Source of the DNA: UBA1258 sp963643225
GTDB lineage: Bacteria; Bacillota; Clostridia; Lachnospirales; Lachnospiraceae
Direction: 5' to 3'
DNA: 64,000 nucleotides
NCBI GenBank assembly: GCA_963643225.1
Contig: CAVIIX010000003.1
Location: 73,377-137,376, forward strand
The notes beneath the pieces were generated by a model. It was given only the letters and a program-made list of their open reading frames with translations, did not search any database and was not told where the DNA came from. The position numbers and the translations under genes were made by a program. Positions 34,859 to 42,910 of the stretch are shown piece after piece (the first letter of the stretch is position 1; the number at the start of each line of letters is the position of its first letter).

Positions 34859-36535
34859 TTACTTTACCGTAAACTCATACACCTTAAGCCAGCCACCCCT
34901 TGTGACATAGCGGTATTCTGTGCTTTTATCTAAACATTCTTCAAAAAATTCTTTTGCTTCGTCCACCTCATCCTCATGACAGTACACTACAATGGTGTCC
35001 GTATCTGAAATAGCCCTGACTGCATTAACTGCATTTTTGTTTTTATCTGTTGAAAGAAAACAGATTTTATTGGGAATGGTCCAATCGTAATAGCCATAGC
35101 CACCGCCTGTGCCCCCATACACTATCCAGGGCGTATCTGAATTTTCTTTTAAAAATTCAAGATCCTTGCCACCGTCGTTAAGATATGCAATTCCTTCACC
35201 GTTATTCAAAACCGTAAGCTCAAAACGAGCTATAAAAAATGCAAGAATAATGCATACAGCAATTCTAAATGCCTTCTTTAAAAAAACGTTCCTTATAATT
35301 TCAAAGGCTTTTTCGACTATAATTATAAAGCAAAGTGCAGTAATGAACATAAGAATCGTGGTGGAGCCCCAGAAATATCTTTCTTCATATCCATCAGGCA
35401 TCGAATAAGTAATTACTATCTGATAGGCTTGGATTGAAAAAAGAGTTAAAGATAAATATACGGCTCTGCTTTTATCAGGTCTTTTATATAAAATAATCAA
35501 TCCAAGCGTCAGAATAACTGCAATAATCAAAAGCCCGGCGCCTGTGGATACCTGCCCGGCGGTATAGTCCATGATGACACTGTCATAGCCCTTTAATATT
35601 AATTTAAATCTCTCGTCGGTTATATTAAAGAAAGAGGAAAGCGCCCTTGCGCCCTGAGCCTTAAGTAAATTAGTAAAGGCATAGTTAAATATAATCCGCG
35701 TAAAGAAAAGCGCTTCCAAAAAAGCAATTATCCAGCCATAAACCACCTTAAAATATCTGGATTTAAAGGGAGTAACATTTTCTTCTTTACTTTTAACAAT
35801 TCCTAAAATCAGCAAATACACGCAGAAGGTTACCGCTACAATTGCATAAAAAGCCCAATAATCATAGGTAGAAAGTAAACCGCAAAGGGTTATAAAAAAC
35901 ATTCCTATAAGTGTTTTTACAGGATATTCTTTTCCTTTTGCAGTATTATCCAAAAGCTTTACAGCAAAAGAAACGGTTAACGCTTCCAGTAAAAGAAGCA
36001 GCATGTAAAGTCGCATCATTGTGGCCTGCTCTAACATAAGCCGGTTAAAATAAACACATACAACAAAAACCGTTATAATTGCCGGGATGTTTTTATCCGT
36101 GTATTTTAAAAGAGTTTTATAAAGGATAAATAAAAATGCTACATATATTGGTAAATTTATCAAAAGCCCTATCCATATTGAAGCACTGCCCTTTGCAATA
36201 AGACACACTATTCGAAAAATAAAATAATAAAGCGGAAGCTGGTCTGCATATTTTGTCATGTAGACTTCCATATCGTGAACCTGAAGATGACCTGAGTCTG
36301 CAGCCATAAATCTGATTATGTCACTTCTGTCCTGCCATTCATCTCTCGCTTCATCAGGCCATTGCTACTCAAAGCCGTTGGCAGTCTCAAAGGAAAGTAT
36401 TTCGTCTATAAACCACACTTCTTTTTTTGTGCCAAGATATATAAATTCAATTACAGCAAGTAAAATTAGTAAAATACCTGCGAGTATTATTAATTTCTCT
36501 TGATTAAATGTTTTTGATTTTTCTTTAAAATTCAT
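34859..36535 (-). pseudogene. GT-C-like membrane protein gene interrupted by an in-frame amber codon
   Basis: A single frame runs from ATG 36535 to TAA 34859 (558 codons) with just one internal stop, TAG at codon 57 (36365-36367). Before it lie a membrane helix (residues 15-34) and the loop WFIDEILSFETANGFE; after it the frame continues QWPDEARDEW and through about ten helices. The D-E pair at residues 44-45 is the expected GT-C catalytic motif, so the stop separates it from the rest. The true ATG overlaps the pseG TGA (ATGA), as expected for an intact operon gene. A restart at ATG 36307 would give 482 residues lacking the first helix and D-E loop. A CAG-to-TAG change, sequencing error or readthrough are all possible. 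Confidence 0.78.
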
Positions 36536-37548
36536 TCTGAAATAACCTTTGCTATTCTTTTTGCGCCTCTTCCGTCAACTAAAGCCTTTGCCTTTTTAGA
36601 CATTATTTCACGCTTAAGTTTATCTAAAGACAAAGCGATTGTTTTTTCATGAAGAGTCCTGTAAAAATCTTTATCTTTTCTTACGTCCCCTGCATATTCC
36701 ATAATACTTCGCTTAAAAAAGCCTAAAGCACCAAGAATCTGGTTGTCTGCAAGCACGTAATTGATGGAAGGAATGCCGCAGGCGCACAGCTCATACTGAG
36801 TACTGCCTGCCGCCGTTACGGATAAATCGCTCTTTAACATAAGGCCTTTCATATCCGTTACGTTTTGATGAATTTCTATATTTTTATTTCCCTTGGTAAG
36901 ATGTTTTATTTGCTTCAAATCTTCCGAAAAAGCACCTACCACAAAAGTATAATGAAGGTCATCAGGATGCTCACATATTTCCTTTGCAAAATTTAAGGCT
37001 ACATGTAAAGAATCCGCACCGCCTGTTAACACAAGCACGTTTAAAGCCTTCTCTTTAATTAAAGCAGGTGCAAGAGCTTCAAAGTCCTTTCTTAAAGGGG
37101 CATATTCAGTGCCCCTGCAGCATTTTGGAGGTTTACCCTTGTATAAAATTTCGTAATCCATATCCTCTGCATAGACATTGTAATTAATAAGAGTGTCAAC
37201 GGGATATGCAAATGCTGCAAGATCGTCAATGTATGCAGTCTTTGTAATCGTCTTTAATTCATTTAGATAGTTCTTTGTCACATAATAACTGTCAATTACA
37301 ATGCACGAAGGCTTATATTTTAATATAAAGCTCTTAAATTTTGGAAGCTCATCTTCTAGGTTCGTATAATCCGTATCAAGAATCAGTGTCTCAAAGCCCC
37401 TTGAATTAACAAATTCTTCAGAGACCTTATCTGCTAATACAAATTTTACAGCTATTCCGTTTTCTTTTAACGCTGCCGCCACCGACATGCATCTCATAAG
37501 ATGCCCGGTACCAAGGATATGGTTTCCGTCTGCTCTTAGGAAAATCAT
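36532..37548 (-). CDS. pseG: PseG: UDP-2,4-diacylamino-2,4,6-trideoxy-L-altrose hydrolase
   Basis: 338-residue GT-B-like hydrolase. It begins with the PseG signature R-A-D-G-N-x-x-x-G-T-G-H-x-x-R-C, where His16 matches the catalytic His17 of Campylobacter PseG, and has the C-terminal A-G-S-T-Q-Y-E-L-C-A-C-G-I-P nucleotide-binding motif. It removes UDP from the acylated altrosamine before condensation by PseI. It follows the formyltransferase gene by three bases and overlaps the next gene as ATGA. If the upstream enzyme formylates N4, this PseG must accept a formamido group. Confidence 0.87.
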   Translation of the reverse strand: MIFLRADGNHILGTGHLMRCMSVAAALKENGIAVKFVLADKVSEEFVNSRGFETLILDTDYTNLEDELPKFKSFILKYKPSCIVIDSYYVTKNYLNELKTITKTAYIDDLAAFAYPVDTLINYNVYAEDMDYEILYKGKPPKCCRGTEYAPLRKDFEALAPALIKEKALNVLVLTGGADSLHVALNFAKEICEHPDDLHYTFVVGAFSEDLKQIKHLTKGNKNIEIHQNVTDMKGLMLKSDLSVTAAGSTQYELCACGIPSINYVLADNQILGALGFFKRSIMEYAGDVRKDKDFYRTLHEKTIALSLDKLKREIMSKKAKALVDGRGAKRIAKVISE

Positions 37549-37551
37549 AAA

Positions 37552-38127
37552 TTATTTCCTTACCGCTTTTATAAAATCCTCTGTTTTCATATCATAAGAG
37601 GTGATTTTTTCATTTAAAAATTTAGTGTCACCAACAGAATGGTATGTGCCAATTCCAATCGGAGTTTTCTTTAAATCCTTCCAAAAATCCACATACGAAA
37701 AAGCATCCTTAAAGAGTTCAATTGCGTTTTTATTAAGGTTTTCATAGCTTGATCTAATAGTCTCTCCGTCCCCATGTGTCACAAGTCTCTGGGCAATAAT
37801 AAAGCCTTTATCAAGTGAAGCATCCATATAATGAAGAGTAACTCCTCTTGGGGTACCCTCCGCAAGGCTCCATAGATTGGGAGATGCACCTCTGTTAAAG
37901 GGAAGGTATGAATTATGAAGGTTTACCGCATTAAAATCAAGTGCCTCAAGCATTTCCTTTGTCAGAATATATCTATAGGTATAGCTTACAGTAAGGTCAA
38001 AGTTTTCCTTCTTAACCCATTCAACAGACAGCCTGTCTTTAATAAAGGTTGTTTCGTGCCCCTGTTCCTTTATCCAGTCAAACAAAGGAAGCGCACATTC
38101 GTTATTGTATAAGCATAAAATTTTCAT
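37552..38127 (-). CDS. Folate-dependent formyltransferase in the PseH position
   Basis: 191 residues with the formyltransferase fold of GART, ArnA and Fmt. The catalytic triad is visible: Asn69-x-His71 in NLHNSYLPFNRG and Asp106 in ASLDKG, 37 residues from the Asn as in GART (38). It should use 10-formyltetrahydrofolate to formylate an amino sugar. Its place between pseI and pseG, and the absence of any GNAT-type PseH, suggest it acts on UDP-4-amino-4,6-dideoxy-L-AltNAc, whose N4 becomes N7 of pseudaminic acid. It lacks the C-terminal tRNA-binding domain of Fmt. ATG 38127 is four bases after the pseI stop; an in-frame start 13 codons upstream would lie inside pseI and adds no conserved sequence. 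Confidence 0.78.
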   Translation of the reverse strand: MKILCLYNNECALPLFDWIKEQGHETTFIKDRLSVEWVKKENFDLTVSYTYRYILTKEMLEALDFNAVNLHNSYLPFNRGASPNLWSLAEGTPRGVTLHYMDASLDKGFIIAQRLVTHGDGETIRSSYENLNKNAIELFKDAFSYVDFWKDLKKTPIGIGTYHSVGDTKFLNEKITSYDMKTEDFIKAVRK

Positions 38128-38131
38128 ATTA

Positions 38132-39166
38132 CTAATCCAAAAATTCCTTTGTAATTGGGTGACCACGCTTAATGTCCCTAGGGCAGGGCCTTCCGATAAG
38201 CTCCTTTAAATATTTAGGGGCAATTCCGTAACCGGGTCTTATGGAGCGAATATTCTCATTTGTTATAATCTCATCCTTTTTTATATCCTTAACAGCAAAT
38301 AGACTTCTTCTGAAGATTGTTGAAGATTTTTCTTTGGTCGTAAGCTCGTAATCAGGGCCCTTTGCAATTAATGCAGCATTTCTGATATTCTTAACCATCC
38401 TGGCAAAATCATCAATTTCCATACTGAATTCGCTGTCGGCGGTTTTAATTGTTTTCGAAAGACACACATGCTTTTCTACCACTACTGCCCCAAGGCTTAC
38501 GCCCACAACTGCCGCAAGGCTTCCCTCGCTATGGTCGGAAAGGCCGACGTTCACGTTAAATTTTGATTTCATGTCAGGGATGTTGCCAAGATGCATATCC
38601 TCCCAGTTGGCGGGGTATTCACTGCAGCATTTTAACAACACTACCTGCTTATTACCCATTCTGTAGCAGGCGTCAACAGCCTCCTGAATGTCCTCAACAC
38701 TTCCCATACCGCAGGATATTATCATGGGCTTTTGTTTAGAAGCCGCATATTCAATAAGCGGAATATCCGGAAGCTCAAAGCTTGCTATTTTATAGGCCTC
38801 TGCCCCAAGCTTTTCAAGATAATCAACCGCTGTATTGTCAAAAGGCGTCGAAAGAAAGTCAACACCGCATTTTTCACATTCTTTTTTAATAGCCTCATGC
38901 CACTCCCAGGGGGTGTTGGCATCCTTATAAAGGTCGTGAAGTTTATAACCGTCCCAGAGACCACCCTTTATCTGAAAATATTCGTTATCACAGTCAATTG
39001 TAAGAGTGTCTGCAGTGTAGGTCTGAATCTTTAAGCAGTCTGCACCGGCCTTAGCCGCCTTACGCACTATTTCAAGAGCATTTTCAAGGCTTCCTGCGTG
39101 ATTGGCACTCATTTCGGCGATTATATATACCTCGCCCTTTTTAATCTTTTCAAACAGCTGAAACAT
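38132..39166 (-). CDS. pseI: PseI pseudaminic acid synthase (NeuB family)
   Basis: 344 residues: NeuB TIM barrel (1-275) with I-A-E-M-S-A-N-H, K-I-Q-T-Y-T-A-D-T, F-S/T-P-F-D and G-L-S-D-H, then a SAF antifreeze-like domain (about 285-344) with R-R-S-L-F-A-V-K-D-I and I-R-P-G-Y-G-I-A-P. The Q-T-Y-T-A-D-T-(L/M)-T and L-W-x-G-x-x-L-x-D-L-Y-x-x-A-x-T-P-W-E-W-H stretches are those of PseI rather than sialic or legionaminic synthases. It condenses the trideoxy-altrose with phosphoenolpyruvate to give pseudaminic acid. ATG with GAGG upstream and a strong promoter at 39193-39221. First gene of pseI-formyltransferase-pseG. Confidence 0.87.
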   Translation of the reverse strand: MFQLFEKIKKGEVYIIAEMSANHAGSLENALEIVRKAAKAGADCLKIQTYTADTLTIDCDNEYFQIKGGLWDGYKLHDLYKDANTPWEWHEAIKKECEKCGVDFLSTPFDNTAVDYLEKLGAEAYKIASFELPDIPLIEYAASKQKPMIISCGMGSVEDIQEAVDACYRMGNKQVVLLKCCSEYPANWEDMHLGNIPDMKSKFNVNVGLSDHSEGSLAAVVGVSLGAVVVEKHVCLSKTIKTADSEFSMEIDDFARMVKNIRNAALIAKGPDYELTTKEKSSTIFRRSLFAVKDIKKDEIITNENIRSIRPGYGIAPKYLKELIGRPCPRDIKRGHPITKEFLD

Positions 39167-39192
39167 ATTCTACCTCACGTTTTCCAAAAGAC

Positions 39193-39221
39193 ATTATATC
39201 CCATTGTTTTAAGCTATTCAA
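39193..39221 (-). promoter_or_regulatory. SigA promoter for the pseI operon
   Basis: Minus-strand TTGAAT (39216-39221), 17 bases, perfect TATAAT (39193-39198), about 27 bases before the pseI ATG. Confidence 0.6.
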
Positions 39222-39257
39222 TGAAAAAAACTTAATAAAGCCTTAGGAAAGATGTAT

Positions 39258-39286
39258 TTGCCTTATTTTTAATAATCGTTTAAACT
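39258..39286 (+). promoter_or_regulatory. Weak promoter candidate for the plus-strand transferase gene
   Basis: TTGCCT (39258-39263), 17 bases, TAAACT (39281-39286). The start codon at 39294 is only eight bases past the -10, so transcripts from here would be leaderless or nearly so. This fits the lack of any Shine-Dalgarno before 39294. Confidence 0.3.
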
Positions 39287-39293
39287 TAGATTT

Positions 39294-40400
39294 ATGAATA
39301 AGAAAAAATATACACGCGTTTACGTCTGCCACACCTATTATCATGCATATATTTCATTTTTAAAGGAGCTTGCCCTTCCAAAAGAACAGCAGGGCTCTGC
39401 CCATTTAATACTTTCAAAAATGTCCAATAAATTTGAAGCCTTTGATGAAAGAGTATTGAAGACAGGCGTTTTTGATAAGGTTATCAACTATGACGAAAAG
39501 CGTGAAACAGAATACGAAGGGCTGTCAAAATATAAGGAAGATCACGGAAATCAGCTTTCAAATATGCTTTCGCGTATCATTTTTACCAAAAAATTTTCAA
39601 AAGCCCTTGAAGCGGATGTGCCCGTTAATTTTAAGGATTATGAAGATATTTTTGTGTTTAGCGATAACGACCCCATCGGATGGTATTTAAGCGGTCACCA
39701 CATTTATTATCACTCGGTGGAGGACGGTCTTAACACCCTTGCCCCCTGCGTTCTGGCTGTAAGTGAAAATAAAAGCTTTTTAAAATTGAAGCTTTTTCTA
39801 AGTGATAAATTAAATATTTTATTTATAAGAGACGGCTTCAATAAATATTGTCTTGATATGGAGGTTAATGATATCTCGGTTATCGGATACCCCTGTAAAA
39901 AATACAAGGAAGTACCCAGAAAGCCCCTGCAGGAGCGCTTGACGGATGCTGATAAAGAAATTCTTTTAACTGCCTTTGTTGATAATTTAGATGAACTGAA
40001 CAAAAAAATAGATGCCCTTGACCCTTCAGCCAAAAACATCTTAATTTTAACGGAGCCCTTATGCGATTTAGAAACCCGTAAGCGTCTCTTTAAGGACCTA
40101 TACGAAAGATATTCTAAAGAAGGCAATGTATTCTTTAAACCTCATCCCAGAGACTATCTTGATTATGAAAAGGAATTTCCTAAGGTGCCTAGGTTTAACG
40201 CAAGCATGCCCATGGAAATTTTGAACTTTTTTGATAAGGTTCACTTTAAGAAGGTGGTTTCGATATTTACAAATTTAAATGCTGTTTCTTTTGCTGAAGA
40301 AAAAGAACTTTTAGGCACCAAATTTATGGATGCCTATGAAGATCCTTCAATTCATGCATGGATAGATGAAAATAAATTAATGAAATCCCACAGTAAATAA
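39294..40400 (+). CDS. Sialyltransferase-like GT (GT52-type motifs), candidate pseudaminyltransferase
   Basis: 368 residues, soluble GT-B-like protein. It carries the motifs shared by bacterial sialyltransferases: (D/E)(D/E)G as Glu143-Asp144-Gly145 in YHSVEDGLN, K-P-H-P at 282-285 in VFFKPHPRDY, and a Ser/Thr motif near 323 (VVSIFTNLN). The N-terminus RVYVCHTYYHAYI resembles the GT52 opening that binds near the acceptor. Sialyltransferases of this kind use CMP-nonulosonic acids, and this gene sits exactly between pseI and pseF, so CMP-pseudaminic acid is the likely donor (inference). It is the only convincing plus-strand gene in the window, divergent from pseI and ending directly against pseF. 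No Shine-Dalgarno precedes the ATG. Confidence 0.72.
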   Translation: MNKKKYTRVYVCHTYYHAYISFLKELALPKEQQGSAHLILSKMSNKFEAFDERVLKTGVFDKVINYDEKRETEYEGLSKYKEDHGNQLSNMLSRIIFTKKFSKALEADVPVNFKDYEDIFVFSDNDPIGWYLSGHHIYYHSVEDGLNTLAPCVLAVSENKSFLKLKLFLSDKLNILFIRDGFNKYCLDMEVNDISVIGYPCKKYKEVPRKPLQERLTDADKEILLTAFVDNLDELNKKIDALDPSAKNILILTEPLCDLETRKRLFKDLYERYSKEGNVFFKPHPRDYLDYEKEFPKVPRFNASMPMEILNFFDKVHFKKVVSIFTNLNAVSFAEEKELLGTKFMDAYEDPSIHAWIDENKLMKSHSK

Positions 40401-41087
40401 TTATTTCTGCAAAAGTTTATATTTAAGCTCGGCAAGAAGCCAGTCTACCTCTGTGTCAATATCCTGAACCTCCATTTCGGATATGCACAGAGGTTTTATT
40501 TTGCCCATTAAAAGATTTTTGTTTTCCTTAAATCTTTCAACGTTAAAAACATAGAACTGACCGGCATCATGATAGTGCTTTTCTAAATCCTGAGAGCGCG
40601 AAAAGGAATATTCAGGATAAAGAAATTCTATGTTTTCACCTATCATGTGAAAGGCGCGCTGAGGAGGGTAGGAAAAGTCCACAACAGGGATTACCGTATC
40701 AGTATCCCCTGCTGTGAGAATTCTTATTCCTTCCTTAAGCCTGTCGGCTGTAATAAAGGGAGCTGTTGGATAAATGCAGCAGGCGATATCAAATTTTTCG
40801 CCGCGCTTTTCATATTCCTTAAGCACCTCCAGAATTACATCCGTTGTGGAGGCATAGTCATTAGAAGTCTTTTCACTTCTTAAGAAAGGAACTTTTGCGC
40901 CATATTTTTTAGCAATTTCTGCAATTTCCGTATCGTCTGTCGACACCATTATGGTATCAAAAGCCTTTGAGGCTATTGCTGCCTCAATTGAATAGGCAAT
41001 TATCGGCTTTCCGCAGAATTCCTTTATATTTTTTCTCGGTATACGTTTACTGCCGCCACGGGCGGTAATGATGGCAAGTGTGTGCAT
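40401..41087 (-). CDS. pseF: PseF CMP-pseudaminic acid synthetase
   Basis: 228-residue CMP-nonulosonate cytidylyltransferase. The N-terminal A-I-I-T-A-R-G-G-S-K-R-I-P-R-K-N-I is the CTP-binding signature, followed by V-S-T-D-D-x-E-I-A and D-A-G-Q-F-Y-V-F near the C-terminus, a stretch typical of PseF. It activates the sugar with CTP for the transferase. ATG 41087 has GGAG seven bases upstream; an earlier in-frame start eight codons up lacks this. It lies after leuA and its TAA abuts the TAA of the plus-strand gene with no spacer. Confidence 0.82.
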   Translation of the reverse strand: MHTLAIITARGGSKRIPRKNIKEFCGKPIIAYSIEAAIASKAFDTIMVSTDDTEIAEIAKKYGAKVPFLRSEKTSNDYASTTDVILEVLKEYEKRGEKFDIACCIYPTAPFITADRLKEGIRILTAGDTDTVIPVVDFSYPPQRAFHMIGENIEFLYPEYSFSRSQDLEKHYHDAGQFYVFNVERFKENKNLLMGKIKPLCISEMEVQDIDTEVDWLLAELKYKLLQK

Positions 41088-41142
41088 GAAATACTCCTGT
41101 CTGATTGGCACAAGATATCAGATATTTAGTGTCCCTTTATGA

Positions 41143-42813
41143 TTATTTAAATAGTCTGTTCATAGCAGAGAAAATTGCATAAACGGAGGCTCTGGTGATG
41201 TTTGAGCTTACGCCTACACCATAGGTAACTGCACCGGTGTTGACATCCAGCAAGTGAATATAGGCTGCAGCCTTTGAATTTGAACCGGCCTGTAAAGCAT
41301 GTTCCTCGTAGTCAAGAATCTTAATATCAAGGTTAAGGTTCTGGATAATACCGCGCTTAACAGCATCGATAGGACCGTTACCGGCAGCTTCGAAGGATTT
41401 CTTTTCGCCGTGGTCTGTAAAGTCAAGGGTGACAACCGTGTCAAAGTCTTCTCTTCTTTCGCCTTTGTAGTCTTCAACCTTAAGCTTTTCAAAGTGATAA
41501 GGCTCTTTTGTGGCAAGATATGCTGTATCGAAAGCATCCATAATCTGCTCGTAAGAAACCTCTCCCTGCTTTTCGGAAATAGCCTGGATAATATTGGCAA
41601 ATTCCTTATGCATGCCCTTAGGAAGCTTGAAGCCGAAATATGTGTCCATAATGAAAGCAACGCCGCCCTTGCCGGACTGTGAATTGATGCGTACAATGGG
41701 CTCGTATTCGCGACCGATGTCTGAAGGATCGATGGGAAGGTAGGGTACCTCCCAATATTTATTGTTTCTCTCCTTCATAGCCTTAATGCCTTTGTTAATG
41801 GCATCCTGATGAGAGCCTGAAAAAGCTGTAAATACAAGCTTGCCTGCATAAGGATGACGTGGATGAATCGGCATCTTTACAAGACGCTCGTATATTTCTA
41901 TTATTTCATTTACGTGGGAAATTTCAAGTTCAGGATTTATACCCTGTGAAAACATATTATAGGCCACGTTCAAAATGTCTACATTACCTGTTCTTTCACC
42001 GTTACCAAACAAAGTGCCCTCTACCCTTTCAGCCCCCGCCAAAATTGCAAGCTCTGTAGCCGCAACGCCTGTACCACGGTCATTGTGTGGGTGTACGGAA
42101 AGGATTACGCCGTCACGATTTGAAAAGTGCTTATTGCACCATTCAATAATGTCTGCATATACGTTTGGTGTAGTCATCTCAACAGTGGAAGGGAGGTTGA
42201 TGATTACCTTGTTATCCTTGCTTGCGCCCCACTCCTTTAAAACTGCCTCACACACTTCAAGTGCATATTCAGGCTCTGTGCCTGTAAAGGATTCTGGAGA
42301 ATATTCAAGGATGATTTTTCCGTCAAATTTAGCTGCGCGTTCCTTGACCATTCTGGTTCCGTCAATTGCAATCTGCTTTATCTGCTCCTTATCCATGTGG
42401 AACACAACGTCACGCTGTAAAACGGATGTGGAATTGTAAATGTGCACGATTGCCTGCTTGCAGCCCTGAATAGACTCAAAGGTTCTGTCAATTAATTCTT
42501 CTCGGCACTGAGTCAGTACCTGCAGTTTTACATCCTCCGGCACAAGCTTTCTTTCTATTAGTTCTCTTAAAAAGTCATATTCAATCTGACTGGCTGCTGG
42601 GAATCCAACCTCGATTTCCTTAAACCCCATCTTTACCATATACTCAAAGAGCTCTATTTTTTCGCTCACTACCATTGGGTCGATTAGCGCCTGGTTACCG
42701 TCGCGTAGGTCTACGCTGCACCAAATGGGAGCCTTTTCAATCTCCTTGTTAACCCATTCGCGCTCAGGATATTTAAGCACCGGGTTGCGTCTGTAACGAC
42801 TGTAGTTAAGCAT
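41143..42813 (-). CDS. leuA: 2-isopropylmalate synthase (long, yeast/clostridial type)
   Basis: 556 residues. The catalytic HMGL-like barrel begins with W-C-S-V-D-L-R-D-G-N-Q-A-L (Arg-Asp metal/substrate site) and has the metal-binding S-V-H-P-H-N-D-R-G-T-G; the C-terminal LeuA dimer domain (about 430-556) provides leucine feedback. This is the longer LeuA type of Actinobacteria, yeast and many Clostridia. It condenses acetyl-CoA with 2-oxoisovalerate in leucine synthesis. Strong AGGAGG upstream of ATG. It separates the HPr gene from pseF and has no evident link with glycans. I see no T-box or leucine-rich leader peptide upstream. Confidence 0.93.
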   Translation of the reverse strand: MLNYSRYRRNPVLKYPEREWVNKEIEKAPIWCSVDLRDGNQALIDPMVVSEKIELFEYMVKMGFKEIEVGFPAASQIEYDFLRELIERKLVPEDVKLQVLTQCREELIDRTFESIQGCKQAIVHIYNSTSVLQRDVVFHMDKEQIKQIAIDGTRMVKERAAKFDGKIILEYSPESFTGTEPEYALEVCEAVLKEWGASKDNKVIINLPSTVEMTTPNVYADIIEWCNKHFSNRDGVILSVHPHNDRGTGVAATELAILAGAERVEGTLFGNGERTGNVDILNVAYNMFSQGINPELEISHVNEIIEIYERLVKMPIHPRHPYAGKLVFTAFSGSHQDAINKGIKAMKERNNKYWEVPYLPIDPSDIGREYEPIVRINSQSGKGGVAFIMDTYFGFKLPKGMHKEFANIIQAISEKQGEVSYEQIMDAFDTAYLATKEPYHFEKLKVEDYKGERREDFDTVVTLDFTDHGEKKSFEAAGNGPIDAVKRGIIQNLNLDIKILDYEEHALQAGSNSKAAAYIHLLDVNTGAVTYGVGVSSNITRASVYAIFSAMNRLFK

Positions 42814-42872
42814 GTTAGTTTCCTCCTGTAGTTTTACGCTTTAATTTCTTAAAGTCTGTGTATATAAATATA

Positions 42873-42895
42873 CCCCACTCCGTATCGAAGTGGGG
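42873..42895 (-). terminator. Stem-loop between the HPr gene and leuA
   Basis: CCCCACT (42873-42879) pairs with AGTGGGG (42889-42895), nine-base loop, followed on the minus strand by TATATTTATATAC. A likely terminator or partial terminator for the HPr gene, 15 bases after its stop. The T content after the stem is moderate, so some read-through into leuA is possible. Confidence 0.6.
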
Positions 42896-42910
42896 TAACG
42901 TTTTCAAAAA

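Noticed and set aside
36365..36367. Amber codon read as pyrrolysine
   Set aside because: No pyl genes in the window and the protein type has no link to pyrrolysine; a nonsense mutation is simpler.
37552..38127. Methionyl-tRNA formyltransferase (fmt)
   Set aside because: At 191 residues it lacks the C-terminal tRNA-binding domain, and it sits inside an amino-sugar operon.
38132..39166. Sialic acid (NeuB) or legionaminic acid synthase instead of PseI
   Set aside because: Sequence stretches fit PseI, and pseB, pseC, pseG with PseF-type cytidylyltransferase are present, while NeuC- or LegB/LegG-like genes are not.
41214..41696. 160-codon minus-strand ORF inside leuA
   Set aside because: It is an out-of-frame shadow of leuA, has no ribosome site, and leuA itself is an unmistakable full-length enzyme.
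42814..42910. T-box or leucine attenuator before leuA
   Set aside because: The gap is under 100 bases, has only the simple hairpin at 42873-42895 and no leucine-rich leader peptide or T-box sequence.
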